A DNA stretch of 64,000 bases from Pseudomonadota bacterium (GCA_018241505.1 JAFEDS010000017.1:186001-250000), one strand, 5' to 3'; positions 39,565 to 49,250 are shown, counted from the stretch's first letter. The notes: generated by a model from the sequence alone, not told the origin. Made by a program: numbers and translations.

Positions 39565-40953
39565 ATGGGAGCGGCCCCGCCACCTTCAAGCCCGGATCGC
39601 GCGGCTGCCGGAGATTTTCCGGACGGATTGCCCGTTCCCCGGCGTTACTGGGCGCAGGCGGCGACCATCATGGCCATAGTGATGTCGGTGCTCGACAGCA
39701 GCATCGCGAACATCGCCCTACCCTCGATTGCGAGCGATTTCCACGTCACCAAGGCCGCGTCCATCTGGGTCATCAATGCCTATCAGATGGCCATCCTGGC
39801 GGCGATTCTGCCGTTTGCCTCCCTGGGCGAAGTCGTGGGCTTCCGCCGGGTATCCCAGGCCGGGATGGTCGTCTTCACCCTGGGTTCCCTGGCCTGTGCC
39901 TGGTCGAATTCGCTGCTCGCATTGAGTATCGCCCGGGTGGTGCAGGGTCTCGGTGCCGCCGGCATCATGAGTGTCAATGCGGCCCTGGTGCGCTTTACGT
40001 ATCCCCACGCGATGTTGGGCCGCGCGATCGGCATCAATGCATTCGCGGTGGCCATATCCGCCGCCATCGGACCCACGATAGCCTCGGCCGTGTTGGCGGT
40101 CGCTCCCTGGCCGTGGCTCTTTGGAATCAACGGCCCGATCGGGCTGGCGGCCTTTGTCATTGCCATGAAGGCCCAGCCGCAGACACCCCGCGTGCGGCGG
40201 CCCCTCAACTACGTGGGTGCGGCCTTGAATGCCGGCACCTTCCTGTTCCTCGTGGGCGGGCTGCAGGCACTCGCTCACGACTCGGCGGCACCGCTTGCCT
40301 TCCTGCAACTCGGAGCCGGTGCGGTGTTGGCCTACATACTGGTGCGCCACGAGCTCGACCGGCCCTCTCCCATCATTCCCTTCGATCTGTTGCGGATCCG
40401 CTTGTTCTCACTGTCCATTGCGACTTCGGTCGCCTCATTCATGGCGCAAATGGCCGGGCTCGTGGCATTGCCGTTCGAGATCCAACGCCTGGGACGCAGC
40501 GCGGTGGAGACCGGTCTTCTCATGACTCCGTGGCCGGTGGCCGTGGCCATTGCCGCCCCCATCGCCGGAAGGCTCGCCGATCGCTACCCAGCCGGCATTC
40601 TCGGCAGCGCGGGAATGCTGTGCATGGCCGCGGGCCTGGCGCTGCTGGCGCTGTTTCCGCAGGGCGGCTCCGCGGCCGACTTCATCTGGCGCATGGCACT
40701 GTGCGGGTTGGGATTCGGATTTTTCCAGGCGCCCAACAACAGGACCCTGATGGCCGCGGCCCCGCGAGCGCGCAGCGGCGCCGCGGGCGGTATGTTGGGA
40801 ACAGCGCGATTGTTGGGACAGACCCTCGGCGCCGCCGGGGTCGCCATCCTGTTCCGAGCCTATCCGGCCACCGGCTCGAACCTCATCCTGTGGTGTGCGG
40901 TGGCCTTCGCTCTATTCGCCGCCGCGATCAGCCTGTCGCGGCTGAAGCCGTGA
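39565..40953 (+). CDS. MFS drug exporter, DHA2 (14-TM) type
   Basis: 462 residues with about fourteen membrane segments. Opening segment RRYWAQAATIMAIVMSVLDSSIANIALPSIA carries the DHA2 TM1 Asp motif, and SIARVVQGLGAAGIM is motif B. A proton-driven exporter of drugs or small metabolites. The start is the only good candidate ahead of the conserved RRYW segment. It diverges from the phosphoesterase with 13 bases between start codons, and its last 26 bases overlap the convergent dcp gene. Confidence 0.9.
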   Translation: MGAAPPPSSPDRAAAGDFPDGLPVPRRYWAQAATIMAIVMSVLDSSIANIALPSIASDFHVTKAASIWVINAYQMAILAAILPFASLGEVVGFRRVSQAGMVVFTLGSLACAWSNSLLALSIARVVQGLGAAGIMSVNAALVRFTYPHAMLGRAIGINAFAVAISAAIGPTIASAVLAVAPWPWLFGINGPIGLAAFVIAMKAQPQTPRVRRPLNYVGAALNAGTFLFLVGGLQALAHDSAAPLAFLQLGAGAVLAYILVRHELDRPSPIIPFDLLRIRLFSLSIATSVASFMAQMAGLVALPFEIQRLGRSAVETGLLMTPWPVAVAIAAPIAGRLADRYPAGILGSAGMLCMAAGLALLALFPQGGSAADFIWRMALCGLGFGFFQAPNNRTLMAAAPRARSGAAGGMLGTARLLGQTLGAAGVAILFRAYPATGSNLILWCAVAFALFAAAISLSRLKP

Positions 40954-43009
40954 GCCCGCGATATTCCAACAGCGGGCCGATCTCGGGCGGGCCGCCGTAG
41001 AAATTCCGGAACATCGTCTGCGGATCATCGCTGCGGCCCCGTGACAACACTTTCTCTCTCAGGCGATCGCCGTTGGCCCGAGTCAGTCCGCCGCGCGCCT
41101 GCATCCATTGACCCGTGTCCCGAGCCAGCACCTCGCTCCACAGGTACGCGTAATAACCCGCGGAGTACCCGCCTGCAAAAACATGCATGAAGTAGCTCGA
41201 GTGATAACGCGGCGGAATCACCGGATAATCAACTCCGTTCGCGCGCAGCGCCGCCGCTTCGAACTGCGCGACATCGGCAGCCGCCGGCGCTTCATCCACT
41301 TTGATCCGATGCCACGACTGATCGAGCAGTGCGGCAGCGAGATACTCCGTCGTCGCATATCCCTGGTCGAATTTCTGGGCCGCGAGCACTTTGGCCAGCA
41401 ATTCCGGCGGCATGGGCGCGCCGGTCTGGTAGTGGCGCGCGTAGTGAGCGAGCACCGCCGGTTCCCGCGCCCACATCTCGTTGTACTGGGACGGGTACTC
41501 CACAAAATCGCGCGGCAGTGAGGTACCCGAGAGCATCGCGTACTGCACATTCGACAGGATCCCGTGAATGGCGTGCCCGAACTCGTGGAACAGGGTGATG
41601 ACTTCCTCAAAGGTCAGCAGGGTCGGCTGGCCCGGCTGCGGCTTGGGGATGTTGGTATTGTTCGCCACCACCGGCTTCATGCCGAACAGCTTCGACTGGC
41701 GCACGAAGTTGTTCATCCACGCACCGCCCTGCTTGTTGTCGCGTGCGAAGTAATCGCCGACAAACAGGGCCAGCGGCGCGCCGTCGGCATCGAACACTTC
41801 AAACACGCGGACGTCGGGGTGATAGCCCGGCAGGTCGTGGCGCTCGCGGAACTCGAGGCCATAGAGCTCGCGGGCCGAGTAGAACACGCCGTCGCGCAAG
41901 ACATGCTCGAGCTCGAAATACGGCTTCACCTGCGCCTGGTCGAAGTCGAAACGCGCCCTGCGCAGCTCATCCGAGTAGAACGCCCAGTCCCAGGGCTGCA
42001 GCTCGAACGACGCGGTGTGATTCGCGGCCGCCTCCGCATCGATCAGCTTCTGCATGTCGGCCGCATCCTGCCGGGCACGCGCCAGGGCGACGGGCGCGAG
42101 CTCGCTCAGAATCTTGTGGACAGCGGCCGGCGTGCCGGCGGACTCGTCCTCGAGTTGGTAGGCGGCGTGGTTGGCATAACCCAGCAGCGCCGCGCGCTCG
42201 GCGCGCAGCCGCACGATTTTCGCGATAACCGCTGTGTTGTCGCACTCCGCGTCCGAACCGTTACAGCGGGCCCGCGAAGCCCGGTAGATGCGCTCGCGCA
42301 AGGCGCGGTTCTTTAGCTGGGCCAAAGGCGGCTGATTGGTCGTATTCTGTAATGCAATGACCCATTTGCCGGACAGGCCCCGGGCCTCAGCGGCGGCGGC
42401 CGCAGCCCCGATCTGCACGGCTGACATTCCATCCAGCTCGGCGACATTGTCGACAATGACCGCCCCGCTTTTCGTTGCCTTCAACACATTCTGCTTGAAC
42501 AGGGTCGTGAGTGACGACAGCTCCCCATTGATGTCACGCAGGCGCGCCTTGTCCGCATCGCCCAGGCGGGCGCCCGCGCGCACGAACTCAATGTAGTAGC
42601 GGTCGAGAAGCTGCCGGGATTCCGGGTCCAGATTCAACGTGGCGCGCCGCTGGTAGACCGCGGCAACCCGCGCAAACAGCGCCGCATCGAGGAAGATCGC
42701 ATCCTCGTGAGCCTGCAGCTTCGGGGCGATCTCGGAGTCGATGGCCTGCATTTCCGCATCCGTATTGGAGGCGTTCAGGTTGAAAAACACGCTGGAAACG
42801 CGATTCAGCATCAGGCCGGAGCGTTCCAGGGCCAGCAGGGTGTTCTGGAAGTCCGCGGCAGCCGCGTTCTCCACGATCTGGCGCACTTCCTCGCGCTGCT
42901 GGCGCATGCCTGCCTCGAACCCCGGGCGGTAATCCGCGTTGCCCACCCGGTCGAAGGGCGGCATCTGGTACGGCAGAGTACTGGGATGCGAGAAGGGGTT
43001 TTCGGGCAT
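40928..43009 (-). CDS. dcp: M3 family oligopeptidase (peptidyl-dipeptidase Dcp-like)
   Basis: 693 residues from the ATG at 43009, with AGGA about 9 bases upstream; a start at 43045 adds 12 non-conserved residues. Zinc motif HEFGH (in TLFHEFGHAIHGIL) plus the downstream Glu in FVEYPSQYNEMWA. No signal peptide, so cytoplasmic. Releases C-terminal dipeptides or trims short peptides. It diverges from slyD with 66 bases between the starts. Confidence 0.93.
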   Translation of the reverse strand: MPENPFSHPSTLPYQMPPFDRVGNADYRPGFEAGMRQQREEVRQIVENAAAADFQNTLLALERSGLMLNRVSSVFFNLNASNTDAEMQAIDSEIAPKLQAHEDAIFLDAALFARVAAVYQRRATLNLDPESRQLLDRYYIEFVRAGARLGDADKARLRDINGELSSLTTLFKQNVLKATKSGAVIVDNVAELDGMSAVQIGAAAAAAEARGLSGKWVIALQNTTNQPPLAQLKNRALRERIYRASRARCNGSDAECDNTAVIAKIVRLRAERAALLGYANHAAYQLEDESAGTPAAVHKILSELAPVALARARQDAADMQKLIDAEAAANHTASFELQPWDWAFYSDELRRARFDFDQAQVKPYFELEHVLRDGVFYSARELYGLEFRERHDLPGYHPDVRVFEVFDADGAPLALFVGDYFARDNKQGGAWMNNFVRQSKLFGMKPVVANNTNIPKPQPGQPTLLTFEEVITLFHEFGHAIHGILSNVQYAMLSGTSLPRDFVEYPSQYNEMWAREPAVLAHYARHYQTGAPMPPELLAKVLAAQKFDQGYATTEYLAAALLDQSWHRIKVDEAPAAADVAQFEAAALRANGVDYPVIPPRYHSSYFMHVFAGGYSAGYYAYLWSEVLARDTGQWMQARGGLTRANGDRLREKVLSRGRSDDPQTMFRNFYGGPPEIGPLLEYRGLTASAATG

Positions 43010-43075
43010 GTGACGAGTCCTGCTATCCTTCGTGCGCCCGATCATACCCGACCGGCACTACATGGGATCGATACC

Positions 43076-43555
43076 GTGAGCATCAAAAAAGACTCTGTTG
43101 TCACGTTCAACTACAGCCTGAAGGATGATGCGGGCGAGGTCATCGACAGCTCCGCTCCCGGTGAGCCGCTGGCCTATCTGCACGGCCACGGCAACCTGGT
43201 TCCCGGTCTCGAGCGCGAGCTGGAAGGCAAGAGCGCGGGCGAGAAACTGACTGTCAAAGTCACGCCGGCGGACGGTTATGGCGAGCGCAGCAACGAGCTC
43301 ATCCAGAAGGTGCCCCGGCGCGCCTTGAAGGGAATCAACAAGATCACTGTCGGAATGCGCTTGCACGCCCAGACGCAACAGGGGCCGCGCGCCGTGACCG
43401 TAACCGCCGTCACCGGCGACATGGTCACCATCGACGGCAATCATCCGCTGGCCGGTCAGAACCTGAATTTCGATATCGATCTCGTCGACGTACGGGACGC
43501 CACTGAAGAAGAACTTGCGCACGGACACGTGCATGGTCCAGGGGGACATCACTGA
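43076..43555 (+). CDS. slyD: FKBP-type peptidyl-prolyl isomerase, SlyD-like
   Basis: 159 residues from a GTG (VSIKKDSVVTFNYSL). FKBP core with YLHGHGNLVPGLERELEG and the insert-in-flap chaperone domain (ADGYGERSNELIQKVPRRAL), followed by a short His-rich tail HGHVHGPGGHH that could bind nickel. SlyD assists folding and supplies metal for enzymes such as hydrogenase in E. coli; no hydrogenase genes are seen here. It is followed one base later by the amidohydrolase gene. Confidence 0.92.
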   Translation: MSIKKDSVVTFNYSLKDDAGEVIDSSAPGEPLAYLHGHGNLVPGLERELEGKSAGEKLTVKVTPADGYGERSNELIQKVPRRALKGINKITVGMRLHAQTQQGPRAVTVTAVTGDMVTIDGNHPLAGQNLNFDIDLVDVRDATEEELAHGHVHGPGGHH

Positions 43556-43556
43556 A

Positions 43557-44834
43557 ATGAAGCAACATCGTTGGGTACTCGCAGCTCTGACCTTCACCCT
43601 GGCGAGTACCGCCTGGGCCGACACCGTCGTGGTCACGGCGGATCACATGGTCGATGTCATTGCAGGAAAGGTGGTCGATCATCCGCAAATAACCATCACG
43701 GACGGCCGCATCACGGCTGTTGGATCTCGAGGGGGCAACATTCCCGCGGGCGCCCGCAAGGTCGACCTGCCGGGCATGACGCTGCTGCCGGGCTTCATTG
43801 ATATGCACACGCACATCACCGGCGATCCGCGCTACAGCGGCTACAAGGGCCTGGAATTCACCGACAACTTCTGGACGGTGGTCGGCGTGGCGAATGCAAA
43901 GAAGACCGTGGAAGCGGGCTTTACGACCATCCGGAATGTCGGCTCGGCCAACTTCGATGACGTAGCGATCAAACAGGGCATCGACAACGGTTACATTCCG
44001 GGGCCGCGGATCGTTCCAGCCACGTATGCCATTGGCGCGACCGGGGGTCATTGCGACTCCACGGAGTTCCCTCCGTCCGTCACGGTCCCCGCCCCGGCTG
44101 TCGCGGACGGACCGGAAGCGATCCGGGCCACCGTGCGCAAGCTGCGCAAATACGGCGCGGAGGTCATCAAGTTCTGCGCCACCGGCGGCGTGCTGTCCAA
44201 GACCGATACTGCCGGCGGCCAGCAATATAGCCTCGAGGAAATGAAGGCGCTCGTGGACGAGGCTCACATGTTGGGACTCAGGGTCGCCGTACACGCTCAT
44301 GGCACATCGGGTATCAAGGATGCGATCCGCGCAGGCGCGGATACCATCGAGCACTGCAGCCTGGCGGATGCCGAGGCGTTCACGCTGGCAAAGCAACACG
44401 GCACTTACTTCGACATGGACATCTACAACGACGACTACATCATGTCGGAAGGTGAAAAGAACGGCACCTTCAAGGAATCGCTGGAGAAGGAGCGCGTCAT
44501 CGGCCTCAAGCAACGCCAGACCTTCCAGGCCGCCAACAAGGCCGGCGTAAAAATGATCTTCGGGACCGATGCCGGCGTCTATCCCAACGGCGACAACGCC
44601 CATCAGTTCGCCACCATGGTGCAATGGGGAATGACGCCGATGCAGGCGATTCAGGCTGCGACCGTAACCGCGGGCGAAGCGCTGGGCCGTTCCACGGATG
44701 TCGGAGCCATCGCGGTCGGACGGTATGGGGATCTGGTGGGTGTGACCAGCGACCCGCTGGCCGACGTGAAGGTATTGCAGGCGGTGGCGTTTGTGATGAA
44801 GGGTGGCCAAGTCGTCAAGGGGCCCGGCAAATAA
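43557..44834 (+). CDS. Exported metal-dependent amidohydrolase
   Basis: 425 residues with a signal peptide (cleaved after TAWA). Amidohydrolase barrel with complete metal ligands: DMHTHI, Lys in EVIKFCATGG, HAHGTSG, DTIEHC and FGTDAG. The group includes Xaa-Pro dipeptidases and imidazolonepropionase-like hydrolases, so a periplasmic dipeptide or cyclic amide is a likely substrate. It starts one base after slyD and overlaps the next gene (TAATG). Confidence 0.92.
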   Translation: MKQHRWVLAALTFTLASTAWADTVVVTADHMVDVIAGKVVDHPQITITDGRITAVGSRGGNIPAGARKVDLPGMTLLPGFIDMHTHITGDPRYSGYKGLEFTDNFWTVVGVANAKKTVEAGFTTIRNVGSANFDDVAIKQGIDNGYIPGPRIVPATYAIGATGGHCDSTEFPPSVTVPAPAVADGPEAIRATVRKLRKYGAEVIKFCATGGVLSKTDTAGGQQYSLEEMKALVDEAHMLGLRVAVHAHGTSGIKDAIRAGADTIEHCSLADAEAFTLAKQHGTYFDMDIYNDDYIMSEGEKNGTFKESLEKERVIGLKQRQTFQAANKAGVKMIFGTDAGVYPNGDNAHQFATMVQWGMTPMQAIQAATVTAGEALGRSTDVGAIAVGRYGDLVGVTSDPLADVKVLQAVAFVMKGGQVVKGPGK

Positions 44835-45319
44835 TGTTGCGCTCGGCGGGGGCGCTGGTGCTGCTGGCTCTGGTGGGCACGGTGTCACAATCGGCATCGT
44901 GCCCATCGACGCTCACAGCCCACTCGGCCGAGGTGGAAAAGAAGGCGATCCTGCAGGTCATCTCCGGCATGCAGGACGCCTGGAACCGGGGCGATTTCCG
45001 GGGTTACATGCAGGGCTTCAAGAATCCGGGCGTGGTGTTCGTGTCAGGCGGCCGGTTCCAACAGGGATGGCAGGGCACGCTCGATCACTACATCCGCGAC
45101 TACGGCGGCTCCGCCGATTCGCGCGGCACGCTGACCTTCCACGACATCCAGATCGAAATGCTCGCGCCCGATGCGGCGCAATTGATCAGTCAGTACCAGC
45201 TCATCCGCCCGGAGCATCCGCAGTACGGAATCAACACCCGGCTGATGCGCAAAGTGAACGGCCACTGGGTGATTGCCTTGAATCACGTGTCCTCCGCCGA
45301 AGCTCCCCCGGCTAAGTAG
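44834..45319 (+). CDS. Exported NTF2-like (SnoaL/DUF4440) protein
   Basis: 161 residues; ATG overlaps the amidohydrolase stop (TAATG). Signal peptide at the N-terminus, then an NTF2-like fold: AILQVISGMQDAWNRGDFRGYMQGF opens the cone, and MRKVNGHWVIALNHVS closes it. Such proteins bind small ligands or act as subunits. Co-expression with a periplasmic amidohydrolase suggests a supporting role. The last 8 bases overlap the convergent PLP gene. Confidence 0.85.
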   Translation: MLRSAGALVLLALVGTVSQSASCPSTLTAHSAEVEKKAILQVISGMQDAWNRGDFRGYMQGFKNPGVVFVSGGRFQQGWQGTLDHYIRDYGGSADSRGTLTFHDIQIEMLAPDAAQLISQYQLIRPEHPQYGINTRLMRKVNGHWVIALNHVSSAEAPPAK

Positions 45320-46478
45320 CCGCTGCGGCGCGCAGGATTGCCTGCACGCTGCGCTCAACATCGTCGTCGCTCAGAGCCCACGACCGCACGGTGATTTTCA
45401 GGGCGATTCGTCCTCGCCACTCAGTGTACTCGCACCAGTCGATGCCTTCCTTCTGCAAGGCCGCGGCCAGGCGCCGGGTCCGGGCCGCATCGCCGACGGC
45501 AACGACCACCCGATTCAACACCACTTCATTCAGGATCTCATGCCCGGCACTGCGCAGGTCCCGCGCGAACCGGCGCGCCTGACGGCAATTGCGTTCAAAC
45601 AACTCGGCGAGCCCCGACCGGCCCAGCGAGCGCAACGCAGCCCACAACTCAACACCACGCACCGGGCTTTCGGACCCGGTGACGGCGGTCGCCGCTTGCA
45701 GCGTGTTGGGATCGCGAACGAAGGTCAACCCGCTGTCGTAAGGCACGTCGAGCCATTCGCGCGCATCCGTAGCCCAGGAGTCGGCCTGCTCGAGCCCGCG
45801 CGCCAGCGGCCGAAGCAACGGTGAAGCCTTCGCCCACAGTCCAAAGGTGCCTTCCACATGAATCCAGGCACCGAGTGCCCGGGTGCGCGGAATAATGGCC
45901 CCGAAATCATCGAACGAGCCGGAATTCAGATTGCCCGCCTGCACACACAGGATCGTCGGACCCGAAATGAGTGGCAGTCCCGACGGGCGCATCCGTCCCT
46001 GATCGTCACTCGACACTTTCACGATGCGGGCGGACCCCAGTCCCAGCATGCGCAATGACGTAGTGAGCGATGGGTGAGCCTCATGCCCGGTGATGATTGT
46101 GATAGCGGGCGCACCGGACACGCCATTTTCTTCAACATTCCAGCCAACTCGCGCAAGCACTGAATTGCGCGCCGCGGCGAGAGCCGTGAAATTCGCCGCC
46201 GTCGCGCCATGCACGAAAACAGCGCCGGTGCCCGTTGGCAGCTCCAGCAGGTCCACCAGCCACCGCAGCGCCACGACTCCGATGTGCGACACGCCTGGGG
46301 TGCCCAACCGCGCGAGCAGCTCCAGGGTGACCGCCGGATCGCTGGCCTCGGCGGGAACACCATCATCGAGATCGCGCAAGTCACGCGCAGCCGCCGCAGG
46401 CCGGGCGCGTGGCTTCTGGCCGAGATTGTCCAGGTAGGCCCGCGCACGTCGGACCGCATCGTCGAAAATCGAATACAC
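45312..46478 (-). CDS. Group II PLP-decarboxylase-like protein lacking the PLP lysine
   Basis: 388 residues from a GTG. The fold is that of aromatic amino-acid/glutamate decarboxylases: VFVHGATAANFTALAAAR, ITGHEAHPSLTTSLRMLGLG, QAGNLNSGSFDDF, IHVEGTFGLWA and SWATDAREWLDVPYDSG. The PLP-binding HK pair is replaced by Arg240-Glu241, and the Asp that contacts the pyridine nitrogen is Glu209. It therefore cannot form the usual internal aldimine. It is shorter than full-length family members. Likely a pseudoenzyme or a reshaped PLP binder. It diverges from the phosphotransferase gene. Confidence 0.85.
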   Translation of the reverse strand: MYSIFDDAVRRARAYLDNLGQKPRARPAAAARDLRDLDDGVPAEASDPAVTLELLARLGTPGVSHIGVVALRWLVDLLELPTGTGAVFVHGATAANFTALAAARNSVLARVGWNVEENGVSGAPAITIITGHEAHPSLTTSLRMLGLGSARIVKVSSDDQGRMRPSGLPLISGPTILCVQAGNLNSGSFDDFGAIIPRTRALGAWIHVEGTFGLWAKASPLLRPLARGLEQADSWATDAREWLDVPYDSGLTFVRDPNTLQAATAVTGSESPVRGVELWAALRSLGRSGLAELFERNCRQARRFARDLRSAGHEILNEVVLNRVVVAVGDAARTRRLAAALQKEGIDWCEYTEWRGRIALKITVRSWALSDDDVERSVQAILRAAAAT

Positions 46479-46623
46479 GAGGCCAGTTTACGTCAGAAGG
46501 GGTTCCCAATCACGGTTCAGACGGCCGCGGGTCCAGCATGTTGATGTTACGCACCAGACACTGCTTGGCAATTCTTCAAGTAACGGGGCGCTATGCTGGG
46601 GACCTGCTGCTCGTGGGAGAATA

Positions 46624-47580
46624 ATGAACACCCGGGAACCCTCCCTCCCCCTGGATGTCGCCGCACTCGACAGCTATCTCACCGACGTCATCGCCGGTTT
46701 CCGGGGGCCCATTTGTGCACGGCCCTTCGTGCACGGCCAAGCCAATCGCACCTACCTGCTCGAAACCAGCCACGAGCGTTACGTGTTGCGAAGAAAGCCG
46801 CCCTGTGTGCTGCCTTCGGCAAATGCGGTTGAGCGGGAGTTCCGGGTGATGCGCGCCTTGCTGCCCACCGAGGTGCCTGTGCCCCGGACGTTGTGTTACT
46901 GCGATGATTCAACCGTCATCGGGACACCCTTCTATGTGATGGAGTACATTGAAGGACGTGTTTTCGAGGATGTGCGGCTCGAATCGCTCGCCCCCGATGA
47001 GCGAAAGGCCATCTATGCCGCGTTGAATCGGGTAATCGCGGCACTGCACAGTGTCGACCCGGAGCGGGCCGGCCTGGGCGATTTCGGCAAGCCCGGCGGC
47101 TATGTGGGCCGCCAGGTAGCGCGGTGGACCCGGCAGTATCGCGCCTGCGAAGCGCAGCGGATCGAGGCAATGGAGCAACTCATTGCCTGGCTGCCCCAAC
47201 ACACTCCGGCGCAGCAGCCGTGCCGCATCGCTCACGGCAACTACCGGCTCGACAACGTCATTTTCCATCCGCGCGAGCCACGCATTCTCGCGGTATTGGA
47301 CTGGGAGCTGGCGACACTCGGTGACCCGCTGGCGGATTTTGTGTACCACTGCATGCCGTGGCGCGTGGCTCCTGAGTTGACAGGCCCGGGCATCCCAACT
47401 GAAAGTGCCTATGTGCGCGCCTATTGCGAACGCACCGGTCGGGCCGCTGTGGAACACTTCGATTTCTACATGGCCTTCGGGATGTTCCGCCGCGCCGCCC
47501 TATTGCGGGGTGTCGCGGCACAGTGCATGGCTGAAGCCGCGTGGGCGCAAGCACAACGCGCAGCCGGAGGTCTTGCATGA
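46624..47580 (+). CDS. APH-family phosphotransferase (ACAD10/LvaA-like) with Asn at the catalytic Asp
   Basis: 318 residues. Kinase fold with the ATP lysine region YVLRRKPP, VMEYIEGRVF, and the metal segment VLDWELATLGDPLADF. The loop that reads HGDYRxDN in relatives here is HGNYRLDN, with Asn206 replacing the catalytic base. Relatives (ACAD10 N-domain, LvaA of Pseudomonas putida) phosphorylate hydroxyacyl-CoA. The overlapping acyl-CoA synthetase gene fits that pathway, but activity is doubtful with the Asp lost. Confidence 0.87.
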   Translation: MNTREPSLPLDVAALDSYLTDVIAGFRGPICARPFVHGQANRTYLLETSHERYVLRRKPPCVLPSANAVEREFRVMRALLPTEVPVPRTLCYCDDSTVIGTPFYVMEYIEGRVFEDVRLESLAPDERKAIYAALNRVIAALHSVDPERAGLGDFGKPGGYVGRQVARWTRQYRACEAQRIEAMEQLIAWLPQHTPAQQPCRIAHGNYRLDNVIFHPREPRILAVLDWELATLGDPLADFVYHCMPWRVAPELTGPGIPTESAYVRAYCERTGRAAVEHFDFYMAFGMFRRAALLRGVAAQCMAEAAWAQAQRAAGGLA

Positions 47581-49250
47581 GTACGCCCAATCTAACGCAT
47601 TGGCCGAAGCACGCGCCCCAACACCTGGAGCTGCCTGACACCTCGCTCTGGTACAACATTGAAGTCGCGGCGGCCCGCTACCCGCGCAAGGCCGCGATTG
47701 TCTTCTACGACACCATCCTGTCCTATTCCCAGTTGCGGCGCAGCGCCGAGCACCTGGCGGGCTTCCTGCAGCAGCGCTGCGGTATCCGGCGCGGCGATCG
47801 CGTAGCGCTGTTTCTGCACAACAGTCCGCAATTCATTATCGGGTTCTACGCCATCCTGCGCGCCGAAGCCATGGTAGTCCCCGTCAACTCCATGAGCACC
47901 GCCTCGGAGCTGACTCACATCATGACCGATTGCGGCGCCCGGATATTGATCACCGCACAGGAGCTGCTCGTCCACACCAAGTCGCTGGGCACCCTGCTGC
48001 AACACACCGTCGTTGCCTGTTACTCCGACTATCTCACGGCAGCTACGGATCTCGCTGTGCCGGACTTTCTGCAAGCGCCGGCACTGAGCACCGCGAGCGC
48101 AACGACCACACCTTGGACCGAAGTGCTCGCGCTGCAGTTGGAACCTGAACCGCACATCGGGACCGCCGACGATCTGTGTGTCATGCCCTACACTTCGGGG
48201 ACGACCGGAAAACCCAAGGGGTGCATTCACAGGCATCGCAGTGTGATGCACACCGCGGTCGCGCTCTCCCGCTGGCACGACAAATACTCCGAGGAGGTCG
48301 TGTTGGCCGTCCTGCCGCTGTTTCATGTTACCGGCATGCAAAACAGCATGAACACATCGCTGTACGTTGGGGCCACCATCGTGTTGTTGCCACGCTGGGA
48401 TCGCGATGTGGCCGCGAAACTGATCGGTCGCTACCGTGTGAGCTGTTGGACCACGGTGCCCACCATCATTGTGGACCTGCTGTCGAGCCCGAACCTTCCT
48501 CAGTACGATCTGTCCAGTCTGAAGAGTGTCGGCGGCGGCGGGGCCGCCATGCCGAAGGCCATTGCCCAAAAGCTCGAGACACTGTGCGGCCTCACTTACA
48601 TTGAAGGCTATGGCCTGTCGGAGACCATGGCGCCCTCGCACATCAACCCGCCCGATCGCCCCAAGCCCCAGTGCCTGGGCCTGCCGATTTTCGACACCGA
48701 CTCGCGGATTGTGGATCCCCAGACACTCGTGGAGCTCGAGCCGGGCGCGGTGGGTGAGATTGTCACCATGGGCCCCCAGGTGTTCGATGGCTACTGGCAC
48801 AGGGACGATGCGAACGCGGAATGCTTCTTTGACCTGAATGGCAAGCGGTTCTTCCGCACTGGCGATCTGGGCTACATTGATGCGGACGGCTATTTCTTTT
48901 TTGTCGACCGGTTGAAACGCATGATCAATGCCGCCGGTTTCAAGGTCTGGCCCGCGGAAGTGGAGGCCCAGTTGTATGCCCATCCGGCCATCCAGGAAGT
49001 CGCCGTCATTGCCAAGCCGGATGAGCGCCGCGGTGAGACCGTCAAGGCGGTTGTTGTGCTGCGCACGGAAGCCCGCGGCAAAATAACACCTGAGCAATTG
49101 ACGGAGTGGGCACGGGCCAACATGGCCGCCTACAAAGTGCCGCGATTCTGGGAGTTTGTGGCGGCCCTGCCGAAGTCGGCCAGCGGCAAGATCTTGTGGC
49201 GGGTACTGCAGGAGCAGGAACGCACGCCGGCGCGGCGGGACGCGACCTAG
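47577..49250 (+). CDS. AMP-forming acyl-CoA synthetase
   Basis: 557 residues from an ATG overlapping the phosphotransferase stop (ATGA). All adenylation motifs are intact: YTSGTTGKPKG, YIEGYGLSETM, FRTGDLGYID, GRLK-equivalent DRLKRMINAAGFKVWPAEVE, and the C-terminal Lys in PKSASGKILWR. Activates a carboxylic acid with ATP to the CoA thioester. The substrate is probably a medium or long acyl chain. With the phosphotransferase it forms a two-gene unit resembling part of hydroxyacid catabolism. The 3' end overlaps the convergent permease gene by 4 bases. Confidence 0.93.
   Translation: MSTPNLTHWPKHAPQHLELPDTSLWYNIEVAAARYPRKAAIVFYDTILSYSQLRRSAEHLAGFLQQRCGIRRGDRVALFLHNSPQFIIGFYAILRAEAMVVPVNSMSTASELTHIMTDCGARILITAQELLVHTKSLGTLLQHTVVACYSDYLTAATDLAVPDFLQAPALSTASATTTPWTEVLALQLEPEPHIGTADDLCVMPYTSGTTGKPKGCIHRHRSVMHTAVALSRWHDKYSEEVVLAVLPLFHVTGMQNSMNTSLYVGATIVLLPRWDRDVAAKLIGRYRVSCWTTVPTIIVDLLSSPNLPQYDLSSLKSVGGGGAAMPKAIAQKLETLCGLTYIEGYGLSETMAPSHINPPDRPKPQCLGLPIFDTDSRIVDPQTLVELEPGAVGEIVTMGPQVFDGYWHRDDANAECFFDLNGKRFFRTGDLGYIDADGYFFFVDRLKRMINAAGFKVWPAEVEAQLYAHPAIQEVAVIAKPDERRGETVKAVVVLRTEARGKITPEQLTEWARANMAAYKVPRFWEFVAALPKSASGKILWRVLQEQERTPARRDAT

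Noticed and set aside
42707-43075. N-terminal extension of SlyD
   Set aside because: Overlaps antisense the start of dcp; FKBP homology begins at the GTG 43076.
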